DNA from: Sulfurisoma sediminicola
GTDB lineage: Bacteria > Pseudomonadota > Gammaproteobacteria > Burkholderiales > Rhodocyclaceae
Direction: 5' to 3'
DNA: 64,000 nucleotides
Assembly (NCBI RefSeq): GCF_003865015.1
Contig: NZ_BHVV01000003.1
Coordinates: 124,001-188,000, forward strand
Positions 1 through 7,020 of the stretch are shown one piece after another. Both the position numbers and the translations under genes were made by a program. Within the stretch, counting starts at the first letter, position 1; every line of letters starts with the position of its first letter. The notes below the pieces were generated by a model. That model had not been told where the DNA came from. It did no database searches and worked only from the letters and a program-made list of their open reading frames with translations.

Positions 1-234
1 CTCTCGGCCACCGCCGGCCGCCTTTACGACGAGGCCGCGCCGGTGTCGCGGAAGCTGGTGCAGGAACGCGGCAACCAGATCAACGTCATCCCGGCCGCCG
101 AACTGGAGAAATGGAAGCAGGCCACCGACCGCCTCGACGACGAGTGGGTCGCCGACGTGGGCAAGCGCGGCCATAACGGCAAGGCCCTGCTCGATGCCGC
201 GCGCGAGGCGATCGCCCGCCACAGCCGCAAGTGA
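1..234 (+). CDS. TRAP transporter substrate-binding protein (DctP family), C-terminal fragment
   Basis: The reading frame is open from the first base and ends in TGA at 232-234, so only about the last 77 residues are present. The tail has the pattern typical of DctP-type periplasmic solute receptors: a stretch around AAELEKWKQATD, a W-V pair, then G-x-x-G-K-A-L-L-D-A-A-R-E-A-I. Such proteins bind organic acids in the periplasm and deliver them to a DctQM membrane pair. No DctQM genes follow, so they would lie upstream, outside the window. Ligand specificity cannot be read from this fragment. The family call is fairly good but rests on a short tail. Confidence 0.7.
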   Translation, partial: LSATAGRLYDEAAPVSRKLVQERGNQINVIPAAELEKWKQATDRLDDEWVADVGKRGHNGKALLDAAREAIARHSRK

Positions 235-381
235 GGCGGGGGCCCTGCCCATCTATGACTTTCGTCGAATATACATCGGACATGTAGTGCGCTAGCATCC
301 GCTCCGACGCCATGACCGCATGAAAATTCGCGGCGACACAGCCGCAGCGCATGGCGCGGCAAAGCCAAGGAGGGCAGCGCA

Positions 382-630
382 ATGAGCCACACCGCAGACG
401 ACACGGCGGAGATCATCGAGGACGGCGACACCGTGCGCCTGGCCTCGGGCATCGGGCCCGGCGACCTGGCGGTCGCGCGCAGCGAATGCGGCCAATACCT
501 GCTGATCACCTGCAGCGACGCGCTGGTCGCGATGTACGGCGCCATGGGCGGCAGCGTCGAGGCCGTCGAGTTCGCCGACGGCGGCAGCTATTCGGTCGAG
601 GAGCTGCTCGACGTCATCGGCGAAGCCTGA
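382..630 (+). CDS. Small acidic hypothetical protein (82 aa)
   Basis: I do not recognise this protein. It is strongly acidic, has no signal peptide or membrane segment, and begins with a charged stretch (SHTADDTAEIIEDGD) followed by what looks like alternating beta strands. The ATG is preceded by a strong ribosome site, AAGGAGGG, at about 7 bases. It converges on msrA with about 12 bases between the two stop codons. The clear ribosome site supports it as a real gene; function is unknown. Confidence 0.55.
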   Translation: MSHTADDTAEIIEDGDTVRLASGIGPGDLAVARSECGQYLLITCSDALVAMYGAMGGSVEAVEFADGGSYSVEELLDVIGEA

Positions 631-642
631 GGGTCCCAACGA

Positions 643-1191
643 TCACGGCTTCAGCCGGGCGCGGAACTTCTCGCGCAGCTTGGCCGCCTTGGGGGCGACC
701 ACGGCGACGCAGTAGGGCTGGCGGGGATTGTTGGCGAGGTAGTCCTGGTGGTAGTCCTCGGCCGGCCAGAAAGTCGGCGCCGGCGCCACGGTGGTGACGA
801 TGGGGTCGGGCCAGATTTTCGCGGCATCGAGTTCGGCGATCAATTCGCGGGCGATGCGCTCCTGCTCGTCCGAGTGGGTGAAGATGGCCGAACGGTACTG
901 GCTGCCGACGTCGTTGCCCTGGCGGTCGGGCGTGGTCGGGTCGTGGATGGCGAAGAAGGCTTCGAGCAGGGTCCGGTAGTCGATCCTGGCCGGGTCGAAG
1001 GCGATTTGCACGACCTCGACGTGGCCGGTGCGGCCGTCGCAGACCGAGCGATAGTCGGGATCGGCCGTGTGGCCGCCGCAATACCCCGAGATCACCGAAT
1101 CGACGCCGTCAAGCTGGCGCAGAGCCGCCTCCAGGCACCAGAAGCAGCCGCCGCCGAGGGTCGCCGTCGCGGCCGGGGAAGAGTCTTGCAT
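643..1191 (-). CDS. msrA: Peptide-methionine (S)-S-oxide reductase MsrA
   Basis: This 182-aa cytoplasmic enzyme reduces methionine-S-sulfoxide in free and protein-bound methionine and repairs oxidative damage. The catalytic motif G-C-F-W-C is at residues 15-19 with the nucleophilic Cys16. The family blocks around SGYCGGHTADPDYRSVC, GHVEVVQIAFDP and the F-F-x-I-H-D-P-T-T segment are all present. The frame stays open another 63 codons upstream, but the ATG at 1191 matches the family start and has AGGA about 9 bases before it. Length and motifs fit classical MsrA; no MsrB domain is fused. Confidence 0.93.
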   Translation of the reverse strand: MQDSSPAATATLGGGCFWCLEAALRQLDGVDSVISGYCGGHTADPDYRSVCDGRTGHVEVVQIAFDPARIDYRTLLEAFFAIHDPTTPDRQGNDVGSQYRSAIFTHSDEQERIARELIAELDAAKIWPDPIVTTVAPAPTFWPAEDYHQDYLANNPRQPYCVAVVAPKAAKLREKFRARLKP

Positions 1192-1422
1192 GATGGTATT
1201 CCTGTGTTGCGTCGGGAGCGGCAATGATAGGCGGGGCGGCTCCGCCTGCAAAATATTCCTTGGCATGAGGCCGGCTTTGACATAAGGTGGCGGGGCATTC
1301 GATTCAGGCAGTCGTTGTCCGGTAGTTCGTGCCCTCAGGGTTTCGGTTTTACCAGTCCCATCTACCTTTCTCGCTTGCATTCAGGGCCCCGGCCCGATTT
1401 ATATTTTTTTAAGGAAAGCACA

Positions 1423-1626
1423 ATGGCAACTGGTACCGTCAAGTGGTTCAACGACGCTAAAGGCTTCGGCTTCATCACCCCGGAAGATGGCAGCGACGAT
1501 CTCTTCGCCCACTTCTCCGAAATTCAGGGCAGCGGCTTCAAGTCCCTGCAGGAAGGTCAGAAAGTCAGCTTCGAGGTGAAGATGGGCCCGAAGGGCAAAC
1601 AGGCCTCCGCGATCAAGCCGATGTAA
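1423..1626 (+). CDS. CspA-family cold-shock protein
   Basis: This 67-residue single OB-fold protein binds single-stranded RNA and DNA and acts as an RNA chaperone. RNP1 (KGFGFI) and RNP2 (DLFAHF) are intact, and the start [11 protein letters not shown] is canonical. The ATG is chosen because the family starts exactly there and AAGGAAAG sits about 8 bases upstream. The roughly 230-bp gap before it probably holds the promoter and a long 5-prime leader, as is usual for csp genes, but I could not assign promoter elements with confidence. A strong intrinsic terminator follows the stop codon. Confidence 0.95.
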   Translation: MATGTVKWFNDAKGFGFITPEDGSDDLFAHFSEIQGSGFKSLQEGQKVSFEVKMGPKGKQASAIKPM

Positions 1627-1646
1627 TTTCGGCGCATCGCCAGAAG

Positions 1647-1675
1647 AAACCGCAGCCTCGGCTGCGGTTTTTTTT
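1647..1675 (+). terminator. Rho-independent terminator after the cold-shock gene
   Basis: An 11-bp perfect stem (1647-1657 with 1660-1670) and a 2-base loop are followed by a T-run to 1675. It lies between the convergent cold-shock gene and srkA and ends the cold-shock transcript. Confidence 0.9.
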
Positions 1676-1693
1676 CGTCTGTGGCAGGTGCCG

Positions 1694-2683
1694 TTATGCC
1701 GGCAGCGGCGGCTCGTCCATCAGCGCGATCTGCTCGCGCAGTTCGAGGATGCGTTCCTCCCAGTAGCGCGGCTTGTCGAACCAGGGGAAGGCGAGGGGGA
1801 AGGCCGGATCGCTCCAGCGTCGCGCGATCCAGGCCGAGTAGTGGAGCAGCCGCAGGGTGCGCAGCCCTTCGATCAGATGGAGTTCGCGCGTGTCGAACTC
1901 GGCGAAGTCCTCGTAGCCGGCAAGAATGTCGTGGAGCTGGCGGGTGCGCTCGGAGCGGTCGCCCGAGAGCAGCATCCAGATGTCCTGCACCGCCGGCCCC
2001 ATGCGGGCGTCGTCGAAATCGACGAAATGGGGGCCGCGCGTTTTTCCATCTTCGGTCCACAGCACGTTGCCCATGTGGCAGTCGCCGTGCAGGCGCAGAG
2101 GGCGCACCGTGCCCGCGCGCTCGAAGCACTGTCGTACGCCGTCCAGCGCCTGGGCGGCGACTCCGGCCCAGACGTCGCGCAGTTCGAACGGAATGAAATC
2201 GTGGGCGAGCAGCCAGTCGCGCGGTTCCTCGCCGAAGCTGGTGATGTCGAGTGCCGGCCGGTCGTGGAAAGATTCGATGCCGCCGACCGCGTGGATGCGG
2301 CCGAGGAAGCGCCCCAGCCATTCGAGCACGCCGGGCTGGTCGAGTTCCGGCGGCCGCCCGCCCTGGCGCGGAAAGACGGCGAAGCGGAAACCGGAATGAT
2401 GGTGCAGCGTCGCGCCGTTCAGCCGCAGCGGCGGCACCGCAGGGATCTCTCTCGTGGCGAGTTCCGCGGCGAAGGCGTGCTCCTCGAGGATGGCGGCATC
2501 GGACCAGCGCTGCGGCCGGTAGAACTTGGCCACGACGGGCTGGGCGTCCTCGATGCCGAACTGAAAGACGCGATTCTCGAAGCTGTTGAGCGCCAGCAGC
2601 CGCCCGTCGCCATGCAGGCCGACGCTGTCCAGCGCGTCGAGCGCGAGATCGGGCGTCAGCCGCTGGTACGGGTGGTCGCTCAC
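1694..2683 (-). CDS. srkA: Stress response kinase SrkA (YihE-like) Ser/Thr protein kinase
   Basis: This 329-aa cytoplasmic kinase has the aminoglycoside-phosphotransferase-like fold. Catalytic HGD-x-H-x-G-N is at residues 199-206 and the metal-binding DFDD at 222-225; both match the YihE/SrkA family. The E. coli homologue counteracts MazF-linked stress death and is tied to the Cpx response. The likely start is GTG at 2683, whose GTGA overlaps the TGA of the upstream small membrane protein gene, so the two are probably translationally coupled. Family identity is secure; the physiological target here is unknown. Confidence 0.9.
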   Translation of the reverse strand: MSDHPYQRLTPDLALDALDSVGLHGDGRLLALNSFENRVFQFGIEDAQPVVAKFYRPQRWSDAAILEEHAFAAELATREIPAVPPLRLNGATLHHHSGFRFAVFPRQGGRPPELDQPGVLEWLGRFLGRIHAVGGIESFHDRPALDITSFGEEPRDWLLAHDFIPFELRDVWAGVAAQALDGVRQCFERAGTVRPLRLHGDCHMGNVLWTEDGKTRGPHFVDFDDARMGPAVQDIWMLLSGDRSERTRQLHDILAGYEDFAEFDTRELHLIEGLRTLRLLHYSAWIARRWSDPAFPLAFPWFDKPRYWEERILELREQIALMDEPPLPA

Positions 2684-2907
2684 GCGCCTTCGCGTTCGGC
2701 CAGGCGCCGCAGCACCAGCGGAAAGGCGCCGGTGAGGAACAGCGCGATGGCCGTGACGATCAGCGCCAGCCCGGCTGCGGTGCCGTCGTTGAAGATCGGG
2801 TGCACACCCGCCATCAGGCCGGCGAGGGCGGCGACGCCGACGAGGGTGGCGACGATGCCCAGCGCCGTGAAGGCGAGGAAGGTCCAGGGCCAGTGGTGGG
2901 GTTTCAT
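2680..2907 (-). CDS. Small two-segment inner-membrane protein (75 aa)
   Basis: A 75-aa hydrophobic protein starting MKPHHWPWTF, with two predicted membrane segments (about residues 6-30 and 40-62) and a positively charged C-terminus (RRLAEREG). I do not recognise the family. Its stop overlaps the GTG start of srkA, which makes a two-gene operon likely. The start at 2907 is preceded by a GGAGGAAGC stretch, a usable ribosome site. Function is unknown. Confidence 0.6.
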   Translation of the reverse strand: MKPHHWPWTFLAFTALGIVATLVGVAALAGLMAGVHPIFNDGTAAGLALIVTAIALFLTGAFPLVLRRLAEREGA

Positions 2908-3040
2908 GCTTCCTCCGCAGGGCCGCCCCGGGACCCTCGCCGAGTTGGAGGGCAAGGAGGCATGCGCCCCCCTGTGGGGGGCAGCGAGCCGCTTTTGCGC
3001 CCCGAAGGAAGTCCCCTTGGGGGGCGAGCGTGGGGGGCTC
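2908..3040. repeat. GC-rich hairpin-rich intergenic repeat (dispersed repeat, divergent copy)
   Basis: This 133-bp spacer between the first phenylacetate-CoA ligase gene and the small membrane protein contains several perfect GC hairpins, for example CCCCCC-TGT-GGGGGG near 2968-2982. At 2998-3022 it carries a core shared with the repeats at 5061-5110 and 61300-61350. It probably acts as an RNA stem-loop or REP-like element. No gene is visible in it. Confidence 0.6.
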
Positions 3041-4339
3041 TCATTTGGTTCTTAGATCGATGACGCGCTTCGCCTTGCCGGTCGAGCGTTCGACGGCGCC
3101 GACGTCGGCGACCTCGACCTTGGTGTTGATGCCGATGTAGGATTTGATGTGGTGCTGTAGTTCGCGGGCGGCGGCCTCGCGATCCGCTGCGGAGGCGGCG
3201 AACTCGGGCTTGATCTCGACCCGCACCGCCAGGTCGTCCATGTGGCCGCGGCGCGAGACTTCGAGCACGTAATGCGGCGACAGCTTCGGCGTCTTGAGGA
3301 TGAACTCCTCGATCTGCGAGGGGAACAGGTTGACGCCGCGGATGATCAACATGTCGTCGGAGCGGCCGGTGATCTTGCCGATGCGGCGGAAAGACCGCGC
3401 ACTCGGCGGCAGCAGGCGGGTGAGGTCGCGCGTGCGGTAGCGCACGATGGGCAGCGCCTCCTTGGTCAGCGAGGTGAACACCAGTTCGCCCTGTGCGCCG
3501 TCGGGCAGCACCTTGCCGGTCTCGGGGTCGATGATCTCCGGGTAGAAATGGTCTTCCCAGATGGTCGGGCCGTCGCGGCTCTCGATGCATTCGCAGGCCA
3601 CGCCGGGGCCGATGACTTCGGACAGTCCGTAGAGGTCCATCGCGGCGATGCCCAACCGCGTCTCCAACTCGCGGCGCATTTCCTCGCCCCAGGGCTCGGC
3701 GCCGAACATGCCGCGCTGCAGGCTGCTCTTGGCCGGGTCGAGGCCCTGACGCTCGAACTCATCGACGATGTTGAGCACGTAGGAGGGCGTGCCGACGATC
3801 ATGGTCGGCTTGAAGTCCTGGATCAGCTGCACCTGGCGTTCGGTCTGGCCGCCGGAGACGGGTACCACGGTGCAGCCGACGCGCTCGGCACCGTAATGCA
3901 CGCCGAGCCCGCCGGTGAACAGGCCGTAGCCGTGGGTGACGTGGATGATGTCCTTCCTGGTGCCGCCGGCGGCGCGGATGGAGCGCGCGACGATGCCGGC
4001 CCAGGTGTCGATGTCGTTCCGGGTGTAGCCGACCACCGTGGGCTTGCCGGTGGTGCCGGAGGAGGCATGCACGCGCACCACGTCGTCCATCGGCACCGCG
4101 AACATGCCGAAGGGGTAGGTGTCGCGCAGGTCGGACTTGGTGGTGAAGGGGAATTTCGCCAGGTCGGCCAGCGACTTCAGATCGTCCGGGTGGACGCCGG
4201 CGGCATCGAACTTCGCCCGGGTGTGGGCGACGTTGGCGTAGGCGTGGCGCAGCGATTTCTGCAGGCGTTCGAGCTGCAGCGCGGCGATCTCGTCGCGGCT
4301 GGCGGTTTCGATGGCTTCCATGGACGAGCCTTGGCTCAT
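3041..4339 (-). CDS. paaK: Phenylacetate-CoA ligase, paralogue 1
   Basis: This 432-aa cytoplasmic adenylate-forming enzyme activates phenylacetate with ATP and CoA to phenylacetyl-CoA. The P-loop-like motif SSGTTGKP is at residues 93-100, and YRTRDLTRLLPP and GRSDDMLIIRGVN form the hinge and C-terminal lid. The frame is open further upstream, but the ATG at 4339 gives the family length and aligns with the start of the second copy. That ATG overlaps the stop of the upstream PIN-toxin gene as ATGA, so the ligase may be translated in coupling with the toxin gene. It is a close paralogue of the ligase at 5116-6411. Another aryl acid as substrate is possible. Confidence 0.92.
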   Translation of the reverse strand: MSQGSSMEAIETASRDEIAALQLERLQKSLRHAYANVAHTRAKFDAAGVHPDDLKSLADLAKFPFTTKSDLRDTYPFGMFAVPMDDVVRVHASSGTTGKPTVVGYTRNDIDTWAGIVARSIRAAGGTRKDIIHVTHGYGLFTGGLGVHYGAERVGCTVVPVSGGQTERQVQLIQDFKPTMIVGTPSYVLNIVDEFERQGLDPAKSSLQRGMFGAEPWGEEMRRELETRLGIAAMDLYGLSEVIGPGVACECIESRDGPTIWEDHFYPEIIDPETGKVLPDGAQGELVFTSLTKEALPIVRYRTRDLTRLLPPSARSFRRIGKITGRSDDMLIIRGVNLFPSQIEEFILKTPKLSPHYVLEVSRRGHMDDLAVRVEIKPEFAASAADREAAARELQHHIKSYIGINTKVEVADVGAVERSTGKAKRVIDLRTK

Positions 4340-4761
4340 GAATTGTGGGTGATAGGCAATTGGCCCAGCCGGGTACGTTCCCAGAACTGCCGCGGCGACA
4401 GGATCGGCATGGCCGCGACGGCGCCGAGGTCGAGCAGGGCCTTGTCGCCGGTGACGAAGCATTTGGCGCCGCCGGCGAGCGCGGCGGCGATCAGGGGGGC
4501 ATCGTCGGGATCGGGGATGCCGTCGGGGATGGGGCCGGGCTCACGCACGACCTCGCTCGACTCGGCGATCAGGCTGATGAAGCCGGCCGTCACGGCGGCA
4601 GGAATCCGGAGCTTGGCAGTCAGTATCCGTTCCAGTTCCGCCAGCAGTTCGGCACTGGCGACGAGTTCATGCTCGGCCAGAACGAATTCGAACAACTCGG
4701 CGCACAAGCCCCGCGTGGCCAGGGCGCTGGCCAGCACGTTGGTATCCAGAAAAACCTTCAC
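4336..4761 (-). CDS. PIN-domain toxin of a type II toxin-antitoxin pair
   Basis: This 141-aa protein starts MKVFLDTNVLASAL, the canonical first strand of PIN-domain ribonucleases with the first acidic metal ligand at Asp6. Further conserved acids lie in the ELLAELERIL helix and in the IPDPDDAPLIAAAL and VTGDKALLDL blocks. It follows its antitoxin gene by 6 bases and uses a GTG start at 4761. Family knowledge suggests an RNase inhibited by the adjacent protein. Its stop TGA (4338-4336) overlaps the ATG of the paaK copy downstream, an unusual coupling of a toxin to a catabolic gene. Confidence 0.85.
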   Translation of the reverse strand: MKVFLDTNVLASALATRGLCAELFEFVLAEHELVASAELLAELERILTAKLRIPAAVTAGFISLIAESSEVVREPGPIPDGIPDPDDAPLIAAALAGGAKCFVTGDKALLDLGAVAAMPILSPRQFWERTRLGQLPITHNS

Positions 4762-4767
4762 GATGTA

Positions 4768-4983
4768 TTACGAAACGCTGCTGAACACGTCCTCGTCGGT
4801 GAGGTAGCCGGCCGCTTCGGCATGGGGCAGGGCTTGGGCGCGCAGTGCCTGGAAACGGCGAATGGCAAGCTGGCGGCGCAGCATCTCGCGGGCCAGATCG
4901 CTCTTGGTCCGGTGGGTCGCCTCGGCCAAGCGCGCCAGTTCGGCTTCCATCGGCTCGTCGATGCGCATCGTCAGGGTGGCCAT
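4768..4983 (-). CDS. Ribbon-helix-helix-type antitoxin
   Basis: A 71-aa protein whose N-terminus MATLTMRIDEPMEAELARLA and following RTKSDLAREMLRRQL helix match RHH/CopG-like antitoxins. These bind their toxin and repress their own operon. The ATG at 4983 is preferred over an upstream in-frame start because the beta-strand MATLTMRI is the usual beginning of the fold. The PIN toxin gene lies directly downstream. An AT-rich motif ATGTATTAC occurs just upstream (5005-5013) and again at the toxin start (4763-4771). Confidence 0.82.
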   Translation of the reverse strand: MATLTMRIDEPMEAELARLAEATHRTKSDLAREMLRRQLAIRRFQALRAQALPHAEAAGYLTDEDVFSSVS

Positions 4984-5002
4984 GATCGGTCTCGGGTCGT
5001 GA

Positions 5003-5018
5003 AAATGTATTACATCGT
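5003..5018 (-). promoter_or_regulatory. Candidate operator upstream of the toxin-antitoxin pair
   Basis: The stretch around 5005-5013 (TGTA-T-TACA-like near-palindrome) sits about 20 bases before the antitoxin ATG in an otherwise GC-rich region. The core ATGTATTAC recurs at 4763-4771. RHH antitoxins commonly autoregulate through short palindromes, so this is a plausible operator. The assignment is inferred. Confidence 0.35.
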
Positions 5019-5060
5019 AGCACACGTGAGCCTAGTTGACTTTCGGCTGTCCCGTGATCG

Positions 5061-5110
5061 CCGTCCCGCCAACGCGCCCCGCAGGAAGTACCCTTGGGGT
5101 GCCGACTTTT
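5061..5110 (-). repeat. Dispersed repeat, copy upstream of the toxin-antitoxin pair
   Basis: Read on the minus strand, these 50 bases match 61300-61350 at about nine positions in ten, and similarity continues about ten bases further to roughly 5051. The element contains the hairpin arms ACCCCAAGGGT and CCTGCGGGG. It lies between paaK copy 2 and the antitoxin gene. The 61301 copy is inside a coding sequence. Confidence 0.75.
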
Positions 5111-5115
5111 CCTGC

Positions 5116-6411
5116 TTACTTCGGCCGCTTGTCGATGACCCGCCTGGCCTTGCCGAGCGAGCGCTCGATGTCGCCGACGGCCTTGATGTCCACGCGGGTG
5201 CTGATGCCGATATAGGACTTGATGTGGTGCTGCAGTTCGTGCGCCACGTATTCCTTCTCGGCGGCGGTGGCGGTGGCGAATTCGGGCTTGATCTCGACAT
5301 TCACGGTCATGGTGTCGAGATGTCCTTCGCGGCTGACTTCCAGCTGGTAATGCGGCGACAGCTTGGCCATCTTGAGGATCTGCTCCTCGATCTGCGACGG
5401 GAAGACATTGACGCCGCGGATGATCAGCATGTCGTCGGAACGACCGGTGATCTTGGCGATGCGGCGCATCGAGCGCGAGGTCGGCGGCAGCAGGCGCGTC
5501 AGGTCGCGCGTGCGGTAGCGGATGATGGGCAGCGCTTCCTTGGTCAGCGAGGTGAACACCAGTTCGCCGAGTTCGCCGTCGGGCAGCACTTCGCCGGTGT
5601 TCGGATCGATGATCTCGGGGTAGAAGTGGTCTTCCCAGATCACCGGGCCGTCCTTGCTCTCGACGCATTCCTGCGCCACGCCGGGGCCCATGACTTCCGA
5701 CAGGCCGTAGATGTCGACGGCCTGCATGCCGAAGCGGCGTTCGATCTCGGTGCGCATCTCGTTGGTCCACGGCTCGGCGCCGTGGATGCCGAGCCTGAGC
5801 GAGCTTTTCGTCGCGTCGAGACCCTGGCGCTGGAATTCGTCGGCGATGGCCAGCACGTAGGACGGCGTGACCATGATGATGTCGGGCTCGAAGTCGAGGA
5901 TCAGCTGCACCTGGCGTTCGGTCTGGCCGCCGCCGAAGGGGATGACCGTGCAGCCGAGCCGCTCGGCGCCGTAGTGGGCGCCGAGCCCGCCGGTGAACAG
6001 GCCATAGCCGTAGGACACGTGCACCTTGTCGCCCGGCCGGCCGCCGGCGGCGTGGATCGAGCGGGCCATGAGCGTGGCCCATGTGTCGATGTCGTTCTGC
6101 GTGTAGCCGACGACGGTGGGTTTGCCGGTGGTGCCGGAGGAGGCATGCACGCGCACCACTTTTTCGCGGGGCACCGCGAACATGCCGAAGGGGTAGTTCT
6201 CGCGCAGGTCCTGCTTGGTGGTGAAGGGAAACTTCGCCAGGTCGGCCAGCGTCTTCAGGTCGTCGGGGTGGGCGCCGGCGGCGTCGAACTTGGCGCGGTA
6301 GTGCGCCACGTTCGCATAGGTGTGGCGCAGCGTCTGGCGCAGGCGCTCGAGCTGCAGCGCCGCGATCTCGTCGCGGCTGGCGGTTTCGATGGGTTGGTAG
6401 GCCTGAGCCAC
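5116..6411 (-). CDS. paaK: Phenylacetate-CoA ligase, paralogue 2
   Basis: This 431-aa adenylate-forming enzyme converts phenylacetate to phenylacetyl-CoA, the entry step of the paa pathway. SSGTTGKP lies near residues 91-98, with the same hinge and C-terminal motifs as paralogue 1. Long blocks are identical between the two. It starts at GTG 6411 with GGGAG about 8 bases upstream, 4 bases after the paaI stop, so paaI-paaK form a clear operon. Two ligases may differ in affinity, substrate or oxygen regime. The duplication is visible directly; functional divergence is inference. Confidence 0.93.
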   Translation of the reverse strand: MAQAYQPIETASRDEIAALQLERLRQTLRHTYANVAHYRAKFDAAGAHPDDLKTLADLAKFPFTTKQDLRENYPFGMFAVPREKVVRVHASSGTTGKPTVVGYTQNDIDTWATLMARSIHAAGGRPGDKVHVSYGYGLFTGGLGAHYGAERLGCTVIPFGGGQTERQVQLILDFEPDIIMVTPSYVLAIADEFQRQGLDATKSSLRLGIHGAEPWTNEMRTEIERRFGMQAVDIYGLSEVMGPGVAQECVESKDGPVIWEDHFYPEIIDPNTGEVLPDGELGELVFTSLTKEALPIIRYRTRDLTRLLPPTSRSMRRIAKITGRSDDMLIIRGVNVFPSQIEEQILKMAKLSPHYQLEVSREGHLDTMTVNVEIKPEFATATAAEKEYVAHELQHHIKSYIGISTRVDIKAVGDIERSLGKARRVIDKRPK

Positions 6412-6415
6412 TTTG

Positions 6416-6880
6416 TTATCTCCCTTCTGGCGACCCCGGATTATCCGGCATTTCGAAGAAATGTCCTTTGATCCGGGCGGCGCGGCCGCGGAAGAGGGCG
6501 ACGAGCTTTCCGTCCTGGTTCTCCACTTCGATGTCGTACACGCCGCTGCGCCCGCCCTGCTGGCGGGCGTGTCCGTGGGCGGTCAGCTTGTCGCCGAGGT
6601 GGGCCGGTGCGACGAAACTGATGTCGACGCCCGAGGCTACGGTGCGGTGATTCTGGCTGTTGCAGGCGTAGGCGAAGGCCGTGTCGGCCACGGCGAAGAT
6701 GAAGCCGCCATGGCAGGTGCCATGGACGTTGACCATGTCCTGGCGCACGCTCATCGTCACCCGGGCCGAGCCGGGGCCGACAGCGAGGATCTCGATGCCC
6801 AGGCCCTGGGCGGCGTGGTCCTCGGGCCACATGATCTCGGCGCAACGGCGCGCGGTTTCTTCGGGGGTCGGCGATGTCAT
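6416..6880 (-). CDS. paaI: Hydroxyphenylacetyl-CoA thioesterase PaaI
   Basis: A 154-aa hot-dog-fold thioesterase. The family motif runs through VHGTCHGGFIFAVADTAFA (about residues 52-70), with HGG and the catalytic Asp at about 66. In the paa pathway it hydrolyses dead-end ring-hydroxylated phenylacetyl-CoA derivatives and frees trapped CoA. The ATG at 6880 has GGAG 9 bases upstream; an earlier in-frame ATG at 6934 lacks a ribosome site. It is the first gene of the minus-strand paaI-paaK operon, divergent from paaN across about 140 bp. Confidence 0.92.
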   Translation of the reverse strand: MTSPTPEETARRCAEIMWPEDHAAQGLGIEILAVGPGSARVTMSVRQDMVNVHGTCHGGFIFAVADTAFAYACNSQNHRTVASGVDISFVAPAHLGDKLTAHGHARQQGGRSGVYDIEVENQDGKLVALFRGRAARIKGHFFEMPDNPGSPEGR

Positions 6881-7020
6881 CGTTGGCTGCTCCGGGCAGA
6901 GGGCGTGGGAAGGCGTGGTGTCCGCAAAAGACATGGGGTTAGAATGGGCGGCCGCCGCATTATCGCAGGGGCGGCGCTCCGCAGCGAGGCGCGGGGCGAG
7001 CATCCCGGGAGATCTGACCG

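Noticed and set aside
5061-5110. CRISPR or tandem repeat array
   Set aside because: The repeat copies are dispersed singly over tens of kilobases, with no regular spacers.
4336-6411. Insertion sequence flanked by paaK copies
   Set aside because: There is no transposase, no terminal inverted repeats and no target duplication; the inserted content is only a TA pair and one hairpin repeat.
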